From NCBI GenBank assembly GCA_945643635.1, contig CALZFC010000059.1:2004501-2068500 (forward strand): a DNA stretch of 64,000 nt, given 5' to 3'. This stretch comes from Allodiplogaster sudhausi (taxonomy: Eukaryota > Nematoda > Chromadorea > Rhabditida > Diplogasteridae). The number at the start of each line of letters is the position of its first letter. Position 1 is the first letter of the stretch. The position numbers and the translations under genes are program-made. The notes beneath the pieces were generated by a model. That model was given only the letters and a program-made list of their open reading frames with translations, was not told where the DNA came from and made no database searches. Below are positions 34,863-46,646 of the stretch, one piece after another.

Positions 34863-37772
34863 TTACTCGCCTACATATCCACCTTTCGCGCAGTTTCCGC
34901 ATGACTTGAGACAGTTGTCCCCGCATTCAGTTTCATATGGGTCGATGCAGCCGGAGTTCGCATTGCAAGTCTTGCATGTGAGCAAAAAGTCCATGCGAAG
35001 AAAATATCTTATTTAAAATTAATATTCACATTCGCCTTTTTATCCGTAGCCGGCCAGCGTATAAAACTTTAATTTTTTTCGGCGATGAGACGAGTGAATC
35101 CTGGTGAGGTTGATTAGCAGATGCTCTAAAAACTCACGATATGTATCTCTTATACGCTTGCCCGTATTACTGTGAGATGCGTAGGCATCTGGTAGAAGGA
35201 TCCTTAATGCATGGTATCAGAAGTGCGAGAGAGCGTTGACAAAAAGAGAGTGTTCATTCTGCTCGGGGAGAACCATCGATTCATCTTCTCCGAGCAAGGC
35301 GAGGACTTTCTTTCTGTCTCCCAACACTTTCTCGTTCTCTTTTCCACCCCGCACGCAGGAAGGATCCTTCTCCCAGATGGTTCCGCGATAGTTGAATTCT
35401 TGCAGCGCGGCGCAGCACATATGTATGACGGCTTGATGCTTGGTCAAATTACCATTGGTTTCAAATTACATACTTTGTTAATGGTACATTTTAGTGATAG
35501 CCACAATTTGCAGTTTCCACTTTGTTCAAAATGATAGAACGAAAGGCTTTATCGTGAATTTGTTGTCTTTCAAGAGACGCCAGTGCAAAAATCAGAAAAA
35601 TGGATAACTGCCGGAATCTGCGCTACTTTAAAACAAATAGAAAAGACTGACAACTTCGAATCTCTCATATCAGCACAGCCAGGATGGAAGTAAAACAATC
35701 TGAAAATATGGTGAACACTAATATTTTTTATCTCATTCCTCAACCATTTTAATAACAACCTACATATATGTAGTTACTGGTAAAATCAATGTACCTGGCT
35801 TCGTCGTGGTCGTCGTTAGAGGAGCAGTAGTGGTGCTGGCGGTGGTAGTAGTTGGGGTCGTGGTGGTGGAAGTCGTTGAGGGAGTTGTGGTGCTCGTGGC
35901 TGTGGAAGGAGTGCTTGATGTTGATGTCGTACTGCTCGTGGTCGTTGACGCTGTTGAGGAGGTGCCAGTGCACGATGAATCCTGTCATTTCTCATTATAC
36001 ATATGAATTTGAGATCGCCTCAATTTATTTTGAAATATTGAAAGGTGCCCACCGCGGATGGATCACAGCAGCAGCTGTCAGCATTGCAGAACGAATTCGG
36101 CTGAAAGGCTCGACAATCGCTGTCAGAGGAGCAGACGAACTTAAGAGAGCCTCTCTGTAAGACTCAAGGAGGCTTGTATAGGCGCCTGCCCGGAGGAATT
36201 TTTGTTTAGTTTAGCGTTGTAAACTTTATAGAAGAATGAAATATAAAATGCAAAATAATTTCATTTCAATCAAGCGTACCATGGATGGTACTCAAAAGTA
36301 GAAAATGAACATCAAATTCATGTTTCTCGTCTCAACAAACATTATTGTAGAGTTTTCCGAACATAGTTTCCATTTTTACCAGCTTTCGCAGAACAGCTCA
36401 AAATAATCGAATCCTGAAGTCGATTTTTTTCGAAATTTCAAGATTTCTGAAACATCTACAGGTTTTGCTCTTGCATCGGTATATATGTTATGTAAAAGTC
36501 TCTGCTCTTTCGAATGGTTATGACCTTTCTGGCAATCCGGCTCACAAATGACCTGATAGTTGGCTTCGAAGGAGTTTTCGTACATTTACTTCGCCATCTT
36601 GGCTCGTAAAAATGAAATTTCTTAACATTTTGGGTACTTTTGAGTGGTATATCATGAAAGAACTGCAAAGAATTCGGGAATACCCATTATTGGGTGCTAG
36701 ATATTTCAAAATAACTAATTTTAAATATTTGCTAAAAAATATTCAGCAATATCGCCGTCAGCAGTCAGCATTCAAATACGTATTCCCAAAAAAAGTACCC
36801 TCAGATTTTGATGAAAAAGCTGTATCCGACTCCGTTTTAACTGCTCTTTCTTTTAGAGTAAATATTATGTGGAAAGTCGGTCGATATGACCCATTAATGG
36901 TCCAAAGAACGAGTATTTTAACACCAGAAATTGGCCAAAAACACAAAAAGTCAATTTTAGGCCTTTAGAATAATTTCTTTTGCAAACAAGGTATATACTA
37001 TCTTAAAGAGGATAAAAAATTACATCGAATGGACTATTCCGTTTTAAAATTGATGAAGTTTGAAAGAAATTATGGTTTGCAGCCAAAGCCGAAATTTGCT
37101 CAGAAACCCATATTCAAATGCAGATACCCAAAAAAGTATCATAGATTTTTCCTCGTAGACACATATTATGTGAATTTTTTTCTCCTCTTTCTTATGGAAG
37201 ATTCAGTTTTCTGCAAGTCATAATAATAAAAAAAGTTATTGCCTGAAAACGACATTTCAAAAAATTCAATTGACCAAAAGTTATAAAAATGTTAATTTTT
37301 AGAATATGGTCATCTGGGACTTTTTTGTGCAGTTTTCGACAAGGAATCGAACAGTGAAAAGAATATTGAGAAATATTAAGTATAACGTTAGATATAGTCA
37401 TCCAAATTTTATGAACATTACTACTTATATATAAGTGAAAATTTTTTTTCTAAACTTTCTGACCGCCTAGACTTCGTTATGAACACTAGATATATCCCTT
37501 ATAAAGTTTACAACGCTAAACTAAACAAAAATTCCTACGGGCAGGCGCTCCTCGAACCTTACAGAGAGGCTCTCTTAAAACATGTACGTAACTTTACGTT
37601 TACTTCAGATCGAACTGTAGATGATTTAGCAATGTCCTTATATTATAATCAACAATTCTCAAACATACATATGGTTCATGCTTATGCATGTAGAATAACT
37701 AACATCACAGGCCTCAGCCTCTCCCTGCACGATATCCAAGGCGAAGATGATGCACAGAGGAAGCCACCTCAT
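34863..37772 (-). CDS. CCC module plus Thr-rich linker secreted protein, transposon in intron 1
   Basis: Exon 1 (37772-37704) encodes the signal peptide MRWLPLCIIFALDIVQGEAE and ACD. Exon 2 (36139-36053) encodes FVCSSDSDC through NADSCCCDPSA with CCC-module spacing C-x3-C-x5-C-x8-C-x4-CCC. Exon 3 (35981-35795) starts DSSC, completing the eighth cysteine, then a Thr/Ser-rich linker, ending in phase 1. A probable terminal exon at 34970-34863 encodes a ShKT-like half (TCNANSGC, ECGDNC, SCGNC) and a stop. Exons between 35795 and 34970 were not resolved, although a CADMRDS segment near 35660 resembles a ShKT start. Architecture matches the plus-strand array; its MRWL signal is like that of the 43489 gene. 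Intron 1 contains a TTAA element ending at the acceptor. Confidence 0.7.
36145..37574. mobile_element. 1.4-kb non-autonomous TTAA element at a splice acceptor
   Basis: Flanked by TTAA at 36141-36144 and 37575-37578. Ends start GAGAGCCTCTCTGTAAG, the same as the 5.5-kb element, with terminal inverted repeats of about 85-90 bp that include GGAATTTTTGTTTAGTTTAG. The interior has AT-rich frames without domains. A 5'-truncated relative is at 38915-39881. It lies in intron 1 of the 34863-37772 gene, one base from exon 2. Confidence 0.9.
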
Positions 37773-38914
37773 GGCGCCAAGAAAAGCTGATCGAATGAGA
37801 TGAATATCTCAACTTCATAAAAAAGAATATAAAAAGGAACGAAAAAATGGGCGGAGCTTACATATCACTGACTCTTACTTCTTTTTTCTGGCAACCAAAC
37901 GGTTGAATTTGTTGGGGGTATGTTTGTGTGACCGTAGAATAAGAACGAACAAAATATGAACCATTCAGAAGAGAAAAAAAATGATTGCGAAGAAAGCGCT
38001 ATTTCTGACAGGGATGATGACAGAATCGGAAACCTATCATCATATCTGGCCATTTATTTAGCAATTCAGCCCCTTGAACGAAAGTTTGACTGACACCATT
38101 TATCTTTTCAAACATTGTCGAAGGATCCTTATTTTGTTCAAGTTAAAGCGATTATGTTTTCATGCTCTCTTTCACTTTGCTTTCTCTATGTTATTTCACC
38201 GATTTTTTCCTCCTCTCTCTTTCTTCTGTCTGTTCTCTTATTCTTCTACTTTCTTACTTCTACTCTATTACCTTTAATGTGGCCTGTTTCATCGAAGCCG
38301 TTTCAAGAAGTGTTACTGTTGAAAGAAACGGTTGATGCATCTGTGAAGAGTTAAGTAATTCCAAATGAAAGGATGTCCAAATGTGTTTTTGTTTATTTTG
38401 ATGAGATTCCATAATTCAATTGAAATCCACAGTTCTCATTTCTTTGTCACTGGAATCAAATAATTCCGAATTGCAGATGACGACGCAATAATTTTATTCA
38501 GCTGTTAATAACGTGAGCTACTCTATAAATCGATGAAAAACGCAGTCACCGAATCATACGCATGTACATACGTTGAAAGTGGCAAGTTGTCATTGCAAAA
38601 TATACGAACGCCTCCATTCTTATCGGTTCAACTCATTCTCAAAAAAGGGAAATAAGTGGAAGCAGATATGTACAAAGTGAAGATTCGTCGTAAAGCCAAG
38701 TACAGTATATTATGGGCGTCTTGTTGTAAGATCTACGGGATCTGATCGTTTTGGTCATTTGAAACTTCTAATGGTAAATGTGTCCTGAGCATGCTCTAAA
38801 AGTAAACTGCTGCAAGACAGAAATACGAACTTCGAGGTAATTATAATGCTGCACGCATGACTGTAGGAAAAATTCATCACATTTAGTACCGACAATTTAA
38901 CATGTGGTCCTTTT
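37773..38914. other. Intergenic, no gene recognised
   Basis: AT- and TC-rich sequence upstream of the minus-strand modular gene. A CT-rich stretch lies at 38160-38270. I see no exon with a recognisable domain. Confidence 0.35.
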
Positions 38915-39881
38915 TGGTAATTCAGCTCATAAATGACCTGATAGTTGGCTTCGAGGGACTTTTCGTACATTTATTTCGCCATCTAGGCTCGTAAAATGAA
39001 ATTTCTTGACTTTTTGAGTACTTTTGAGTGGTATATCATAAAAGAACTTCAAAGAATCCTGGAATACCCATTATTGGGTTCTAGATGTTTTAAAAGAACA
39101 ATTTTTAAATATTTGCTAAAAAATATTCAGCAATATCGCCTTCAACAGTCAGCATTCAAATACATATTCCCAAAAAAGGGCCCTCCGATTTTTGTTATAA
39201 AGCTTTAACCGACGCAGTTTTAGCTGCTATTTGTCACAGTATAAATATTGTATGAAACATCGGTGTACAAGACCCATGAATGGTCAAAAGAAGGAGTATT
39301 TTTACACCAGAAATTGGCCTAAAACACAAAAAATCAATATTCGACCTCACGATTTAATTTTTTATGTACCAATCATATACCGTGTTACTGAGCATAAAAA
39401 ACTACATTGAATGAAACATTTTGTGCATACGGAAAATTACTTAGAAAGCCATATTCAAATGCAGATACCCAAAAAAGGGTCCGAGATGTTTCCTCGTGGA
39501 AACATATTATACGCACTTTTTGTTCCTCTTTAAAATGTAAGATTCAGTTTTTGGCAAGTCATAATAAAAAAAAGTTGTTCCCTGAAAACCACATTAAACA
39601 AATTTAATTGCACAAAAGTCATTAAAATTTTATTTTTTCGGAAATGGTCATCTTGGACATTTTTGTGTAGTTTTGAACAAGGAATCGAATATTAAAAGAT
39701 TATACCTTACCTTTTTGAACATTTTTACTTATACCTAAGGAAAAAAATTTTTCGACAACTTTTTTATCCACTAAAATGCGTTGTGTACACTTGATGCATC
39801 CCTCATAAAGTTTTCAAGGTTATAGAAATTTCCTAGGGCACGCGTTAGTGAAGCCTCCTTGAGTCTTGCAGAGAGGCTCTC
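38915..39881. mobile_element. Truncated TTAA element related to 36145-37574
   Basis: From ATGACCTGATAGTTGGCTTC onward it parallels the interior of the 1.4-kb element. It ends GCAGAGAGGCTCTC next to TTAA (39882-39885). The left end is missing. About 80-85% similar by eye, so older than the intact copy. Confidence 0.75.
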
Positions 39882-40153
39882 TTAAGGCCTTGTTGACAAT
39901 TAGGTTTTGAGCTAGTACAAACTATTCCTTTATTGTGGGCTGGCTTTGAAGGGTTCTGTCGGAGAGCGATTAAGGGTCGGAGTCTGTCGAATTTTCCTGG
40001 CCGCATAGATCGGGGAAATCGGGATAGGCAGGGCCCCCTGGTGGTGCGACGCCGAATGGAAACCATCTTGGGTCGTGCTTGTACTGAAACATTTTTTGTT
40101 ATCTATACAAATAAATAAATAAGTAAATATATATATTTATTTATTTATTTATG

Positions 40154-40894
40154 TCAAATAAGAAGGAGAAGAAAAGGGTAAACAACTCTGTAGTGCGCTT
40201 TGATCTGCTCTCCATACTCCCTAAGGGCTCTTTTGTCCGCATGCGTTTGTTCGCGAAGAAATTGCCCGTTGTAGTAGAGCTCAAGTTCTCTTTTTTTTTT
40301 GTTCTTTTAACTTAATTGCTTTCTCTCTCCCTCTCTCTCGCTCTTTCTCACCATCCATCATCTTTTCCTACTCGCTTTCTCTCTCTCAAGCTCTTACATT
40401 ATCTCCAAACGCTGAGTAGCCGTTTCCTGAATACACGTTCGTCACTGACTCGCCGGTTCTTGCAATCACTTTGCCGTCGACAGTCACCACAGTCATCGAC
40501 TTCTTCTTCTGAAAACAAAGAAATAAATCGAGTCCCCACTCTATAACGAAAGTGCACTATACTTTTTAATATGTCGTTTTATTTCATCCGTGCCGTGCAC
40601 TTTAACAGAACTTTCCATGTAGAAAGCACTGTTTACTTTTGTCAGTTGTAGTCTACGTTTTGTCCTTAAAGCACACCTTACTCACGGGAAATGCATAATT
40701 TAATCAGTTGGCTCTGGTGAGCCATTATGCACAGTGTTGCTCCTTCAAAATCCTAACATTTAACATCAAACAATAACAAACACTTGAAATTTAATCCGAA
40801 CCGAGCAGAGCGCAATGAGGAAGGCCGCTGAGAGGTGGAGCAGAGAGGCGAGAATGGTCTTGAACAGGCCTTCATTCAGTCCGGTATCACTCAT
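40154..40894 (-). CDS. Small single-pass membrane protein (115 residues)
   Basis: Three exons join in phase 0: 40894-40784, 40508-40398 and 40279-40154. Exon 1 starts MSDTGLNEGLF and has a hydrophobic helix ILASLLHLSAAFLIALC followed by basic residues, suggesting a signal-anchor. Exon 2 begins with KKKSMTVVTVDGKVIARTG and ends YSAFGDN at a GTAAGAG donor. Exon 3 continues with YYNGQFLREQTHADKRA and ends in a Leu-rich stretch before the stop. I do not recognise the family. The clean phases, strong acceptor TTTTCAG and helix support a real gene. The exon-3 acceptor (TTGAG) is weaker than usual. Confidence 0.6.
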
Positions 40895-43488
40895 TTCGTC
40901 GCGCGTTCTCGATTGAAGCCGAATCTGTGATATTATTGTTTACACATTATCGAGCATATTTTATAACTAATTGTATGCAACTTTTCCGTCGATTTTAGTG
41001 AAATTTGTAATCATAAAATCTTATCGAAGAGATATTTTAGACAAGCATATTTATTAGGGCTTCAGGATTAATTTTTGGGCAATCGAATTTCCCTTTCAGG
41101 CGTGTAAAAAATACACAATTGGAGACGAAATTGGACGAAAAAGAAGAGAGCAAGGAAGGGCCCGACTGACCCGCGACGGTAGACAGTAGTGAAATGACAG
41201 CAGCTGCTGCTTTCTCGCCTCGTCGACTATTCATACATATATTGCGCAATTTGCACTTTGGAAAAACAATTTAACTTATTTTGAAGGAAGTCGAACTTCG
41301 TGCTGAACTTAATCTTATTGTTAGTACTTTATAACTTTCTTCTATGTATTTCCTGAGTGAAGTGCGTCTGAACTAGAGATTAATAATATCTTAAAACAAG
41401 AGATCTCAAACAATAATAACATTTCTCAAAATACATTTAGAACAATTAGTCTGACCCTTTTCCGGGTGAAGGGCAAAGCGTGCAAGCGAGAGAAAATTAG
41501 CCAAAACAGTTCGCTTATTTTTTGAGAACATACCCGAGTATAACTGCAGGCAGTCTTCTTTTGTCGTTCTCCCATGCACCACTCAGCGCAATTTTTTTGA
41601 GCTCCGGGACCCCTGACCGAACTTTCATGAGAATGAAGGCGAGGCAGGTACTAAGTCCGTCTTAAGGCCGCGGCATAATCACAAAAATCAAAATTGTTCG
41701 AATACTTTATTTCTAATATAATATTATGCGAAATTGATTCAACGTGCAAGGAAGAAGGAAAACTTTGATTAGTTTATAGGCAGAAGTCTTGACTGAACAT
41801 GGCGTATGAACATGTTTCGAGCGAGAAGCATGTGCATTTTATGTTACCATTTTATGAATTAATTAGTTCATGTGACCGTCTGGCGAAATAATGCCCAACA
41901 TCTCAGTTTGAAGGTCAAAGGGAAAAGAGGGAGATACATTGATAGACAGAGAGAAAGAGAGAGAGAGAGAGAGAGAGGGAGGGAGAGAGAGAATGAGAAA
42001 CCGAGGGATAGAATGAAGGAGAAATTTAGTTGGTAGTAGAAAGAGTGAAAGGGCACGAGGAATGTAATATGAAAGGGCTGGGACCTACTTGGGGTGCTGG
42101 GGGCCGTGGACAATTCTAATCAATTGCGACAAGGTAGAACTACTGATGACCCAAACCATGGCGAAGATGTGCCCCGCTTTGAGTAAACGCGCCCCGGAAA
42201 CGTTGTGTACGCATTATCTTCATGATATCCTAAATTTTGGCTCTGAAAAATATTGTTTACCTATGTCGATTTTTCCAGATTTTTGTCCGGGCCTATTTCA
42301 GGGAAGATCTCGGGGTCCGTGGTCATGGGAGAGGTGAACAACAAATTAATCTATGCATGTTATTTTTGGGATGACAACGTTGTAAAACTGATTATGAAAT
42401 AATAATAAAAATATTGAATTTGGATGTAATCCGTAGAAATAAAGCGATTTTAAATTGAATTGGCGGTGGAAGTGAAACAACGAATTGTGACACGAGGAAT
42501 TGATGTTAGAGAGCGGATAGAGATCCGCTCTCAAACATCGGCTCCTTTTTTCTCAACAGCTGAACCAGTTGATTTTCTCAACCAACCTATCTATCTTCGT
42601 TCCCTACCTGTAATATTTTTCTTTCTTGCTTTCTCTTCGCTACTTTCTCCTGTTTCTTCTTTACCTTAGTCTTATTGGAAGATAACGTGGCACCATTTCA
42701 ACAGGTGTGACTTGAATGCATTCATATGGAGAAGAGATTCTACAAAATCGCAGATGAGAATTCTTGCAGTTCCACATGGCGCATCTTTTCTTTTTCTATT
42801 TTTCGATATCATTTTGAGGAAATGAGAAAAATTCGACCCAACCTTGGCTTGAAAAACGGTTACATATTTTGAAGGATGACGGGGAACCACCGGGTCTAGA
42901 AGAGAAAGCCAGCATGAAAAAGTGAGTAACATTCCTTAAAGGATGTCGATCACCGAAAAATAATGTGAGATTTCAAATTGCCGTGGCCTTTTTACTCTCA
43001 CCTGCTATTTTCTCGCTGCGAGCTTGTGCAAGCTACGAAATAGCACGCGAGAATGCGAGAGTGCCTACTCCCAGGCTGATCGCGTCGATTCCAACTTGCA
43101 TTAATTATGTTGAGGTTATCGTTCTTCTTTAAGCGCCTATTCTTGTTCGACAAACGAAAAGCGAGCTGAAAGTATGTATGTATGGAATATAAGGGGAGCA
43201 ACAAAAAAAGCCAAGCCAAGGTGTGACGGTTCGAGCGAATGTTGTCATGAAGTCTTTCGAAGGAAAGGATGCGTTTCATTTGGCCAGCAAACAGCGCCGC
43301 CAACTTCTGCGCATTCTTTTCCGAATTCTCCGCATGGTCACGCTCTTATGTGGAGCGTTTCAAGCCAAAAATGAAATAAGTAAGGCGTGGGCGTGGAAGG
43401 GCGTACCGCCTACTTATGCTCCCTCCTTTTTCAGTAGCCACTCTGCGTGAAGACATTCGTCGGTGTTCATCTCTGATCTACTTTTACC
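40895..43488. other. Intergenic with GA microsatellite and a dispersed repeat
   Basis: A (GA)n tract lies at about 41950-41995. The repeat shared with 790-930 is at 42934-43070. A frame at 43223-43450 upstream of the first array gene has no known domain and overlaps the expected promoter. No confident gene. Confidence 0.4.
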
Positions 43489-45546
43489 ATGCGGTGGCTT
43501 CCAGTATGCGTCTCTCTTCTCGTAGCGATTGCCCAACTCGGAGTTGCACAGGACGATGATTGTGTCAGTTATTTCAATGTTCACATTACAAGTTTTAGCG
43601 TATTCTATCATGTTTTCAATATAACACAACAAATATTGTTTTTTTTTCTGTTGTTGTTAAAAAGTATGTAAGTATGATAAAGTTTTAGTTTCCCTGTTCG
43701 AATGACAACTTCTGCCACGCGTTCATTCCGAACGCCTTTTGCAATGCAGCCGGCTGCTGTTGCGATCCGACTGATGTAATTAGTTGCCTCTTATATTAAT
43801 TAATTAATCAAATGGAGTTAAATAGCTAGATAGTTTAAAAGTTATTAAGAAAGTATATAAAGAGCTGGAAAAAAGATTGAACGACAACCAATTGTCGTTC
43901 AATCTTCTAGCAATCTTGACAGAAAGCGAAAGCGATAAATATGAACTATAAAGTACAGCAGTAAAGTGCTGCGTTTGATTATCCTCCGTTTGAAAGGGCT
44001 CTGATTGCGCGAAAGCGACTTCTACGAAGAAAGCGACCACCACGACGACTCCTAGCACGACAACAACGACTACAACTCCGAGTACGACGACCACGACAAC
44101 TACACCTTCAACCACCACAACCACACGAACCACAACCACGACAACTCCGAGCACAACCACAACTACCACCACGCCATCAACAACCACCACAACAACGACA
44201 CAGTCCACAACGACCACCACTACCACACCATCCACGACCACAACCACTACCACGGTGCCGACTACGACGACAGCCGGTGAGCTTTCAGAAGCCATGTTTC
44301 TTTTCTTTTATTTTCAACTAAATCTGAACCAGCTGTAAAAGCTGACAAGCCTTGGAGCACGTGCTCGAATCTTCTCTAAAACTATAACTTAGTAAAGGTC
44401 TCTAATAGAGGTAATAAATTTTTACAAATAAACATTTAAGATTGCGGAGCGCCGATCGCCGATTGCTTCGACGCTTCCCCATAGTAAGTTTGATTTCATG
44501 CGATTTTAATCATCTCCTTTTCCTGTTTTTTTTAAACAATTTTGTTTAGCAACTGCACCATGCTGAACGAGAATGGCCTCTGTTCCATTACTTCGCTGGA
44601 GAAGTTTCAACGGAGTGACTGCGCAAAGACTTGCGGCTATTGCACAAAGAACCGTGAGTTGGAGAGAGTGAACGAGTGAAAGGGAAGTAGAAAAGGAAAA
44701 ATAGGTGTCAATTTGCTCTGTTGATATCTTCTGGAAAACACTGTAATCTTTTCTTATTTCAGGTTGTTTCAAAGCGTCGCCAATTAAGTGCATCGACCAT
44801 GAAAAGTCAGTAAAATAACTTCCTTTGCACACTATGATTAGCACTGTATATAGCAACTTTTTATGATACTTGCTTCATATTAAAGAGAGTTTCCGACGTC
44901 ATGCGTAACGATAGTTTTAAGTTCTAGTTTAAGTTGCCTTCTTACGAAGATTTCACAGAAGTGTATTAATATTAAAAAAAAACCATTTTTGATGATGCAT
45001 CGAACTCAAGATTCCTTTGGTTACAGCTGCGCTGCGTGGGCCAAGAATGGTTTCTGCACAGAAAAGAATGGATACACGACGGATCATCAGCGAGTCTTCT
45101 GTCCGATAACATGTGGACTCTGTCAGCTCTACCATCAACCTTTCAGATCTTTTTGCTCTTCTTTCGAGAAGAAAACATTAAAGGCGCCAAAACTCACTCT
45201 TGAATTACGCTAGCTTCCTTTTCAGGCTCTAAACGAGTAGAGGACTTCGCACCGGAAAAGAAATGCCGTGACAAGCATGAATAGTGTGTTCATTGACGTC
45301 CTTACATTGATGTACCATAACGTATATCAGTCAATCACTATCTCAATTTAATTTCAAAAATAGTCACATATGAATTTAACATTTGAATGTGATATTATTA
45401 TTGTCTCTTAAATTTAATCTATCTATTTTATTTAAATATTTTTCAGCTGCTCGGTGTGGTACAGAAACGGCTTCTGCGAAAATGAAGACTACACGTTCGA
45501 ACAGAAGCAAGAGTACTGTGCTTTGTCGTGTAATCTCTGCGCTTGA
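43489..45546 (+). CDS. Array gene A: CCC module, Thr-rich linker, three ShKT domains
   Basis: Nine exons join in phase: 43489-43563 (signal MRWLPVCVSLLVAIAQLGVA), 43689-43775 (CCC module, FPCSNDNFC to NAAGCCCDPTD), 43997-44276 (SDC then ~85 residues of Thr with Pro/Ser), 44441-44483 and 44550-44653 (ShKT 1), 44763-44805 and 45027-45121 (ShKT 2), 45226-45283 and 45447-45546 (ShKT 3, ends CNLCA). Product about 294 residues. Each ShKT is split at the same place by a phase-2 intron and bounded by phase-1 introns. ShKT domains are six-cysteine folds found in nematode secreted and surface-coat proteins and in anemone channel toxins; here the function is unknown. The Thr-rich part is probably heavily O-glycosylated, mucin-like. 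Confidence 0.85.
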
Positions 45547-46590
45547 TCGATCGATTTTCTTATCTCATAAATATTATACAAACTTTTGCTTTGTTGCAAA
45601 CAGCATGACATTTCTTTGCAATTCTAATCAACTCGCAAATTTGGATGTGATTGTAGTGTGCGTAAAAAATCACTTACTACATGTAATACATATTCTTTAA
45701 AAAAAGACTTCATATGTAATGGAATGACGCCTTGTGTTTTTTTTTGTCCACGGATAATCAAATAATTTGATCACGAGGATGGTCTTATTTGGGGACAAAA
45801 TTTCGACGACAAGAGTAAGTGAGACAATGGATGCAATTGAATTCAGTGAACTTGCACATGTTTGTTTCAATTCATTTAAAGTGAAACTGTTCGCTGCATT
45901 CATTCTTGCTTCTATCAAGCACTCTCTCCCTATTAATCTATCTCTCTCTCTTTTTTCTCTCTTTCTTCCTCTTCCTCTTTCTCTTTCTCTTTCTCTGATC
46001 TCTCTGCTTTTTAGCCGGAGAATGTGTTTTAAGAAAGATGATGCTTTCGAGTGTTGAATGCTTTCATATCGTTCTTTCTCTCTCATTTCTGTCTCAGATT
46101 TTCGCTCTCTCACTTTCTCTCTTTTTCTCGCTCACTCCTTCTTTCTCTCTTCTTATCTCACTCATTCTCTCATTTCCTCTCACAGCCGTTCGCACCGGTC
46201 TATTTTTCTATTTTGTTCTCAATAATACCTTTTCAACAAGTGTGACCGATCAACTCATCATCATGTGCAAGGAAACGACAGATTCCTTTTCCGATAACAA
46301 GAAGCAGCAATTTCTTGGTCTAACCAAATAAAATATCGACGAAAACAATCATGAGCGGGATTGACACAAGAATTATGACATATAGTGGCATAAACATTTT
46401 CGAGTAAACGAACTTGTTATCCTGCGATTTTCAATAAAAGTTGAATCCTGTCGCGGATATTGGAGAAAAACAAGAAGTCAACCGCACAATCACAACTTCA
46501 GCTCTAAGATTGTCTCAGAATTGTCTCCCACAACCAAACAACCACGCCCATCATGCACCTGACCCTTTTTTGCATGTTTGGACGGAGAAA
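45547..46590. repeat. Array spacer with CT-rich repeat
   Basis: The first copy of the spacer repeat: CT-rich block 45930-46190 (TTCTCTCTCATTTCTGTCTCAG), then a degenerate form of the TCACAC..TGTGACC quasi-palindrome near 46228, then AT-rich sequence. The whole 45395-46450 stretch is duplicated at about 49952-51250. Confidence 0.75.
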
Positions 46591-46600
46591 ACTGTAGGTA

Positions 46601-46607
46601 TATAAAA
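46601..46607 (+). promoter_or_regulatory. TATA box of array gene B
   Basis: TATAAAA in the context GTAGGTATATAAAAG, 40 bp before the start codon; the context is conserved at the other MQSS-type genes. Confidence 0.7.
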
Positions 46608-46646
46608 GTAGGCATGCCATACACCGCTGTAGATGTTCCTTCAAGA

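Noticed and set aside
35806..36006. Val-rich frame on the plus strand
   Set aside because: Antisense of the Thr-rich exon (35981-35795) of the minus-strand modular gene.
36612..36968. Frame of 118 codons, similar to 38996-39208
   Set aside because: Both are in copies of the same non-autonomous element; the second is disrupted and the composition looks like AT-rich non-coding DNA.
43804..44295. Long Val-rich frame on the minus strand
   Set aside because: It is the antisense of the Thr-rich exon of array gene A (ACC/ACG codons read as GGT/CGT in reverse). The same applies to Val- or Arg-rich frames opposite or out of frame with the Thr exons at 53951, 56872, 59338 and 63418.
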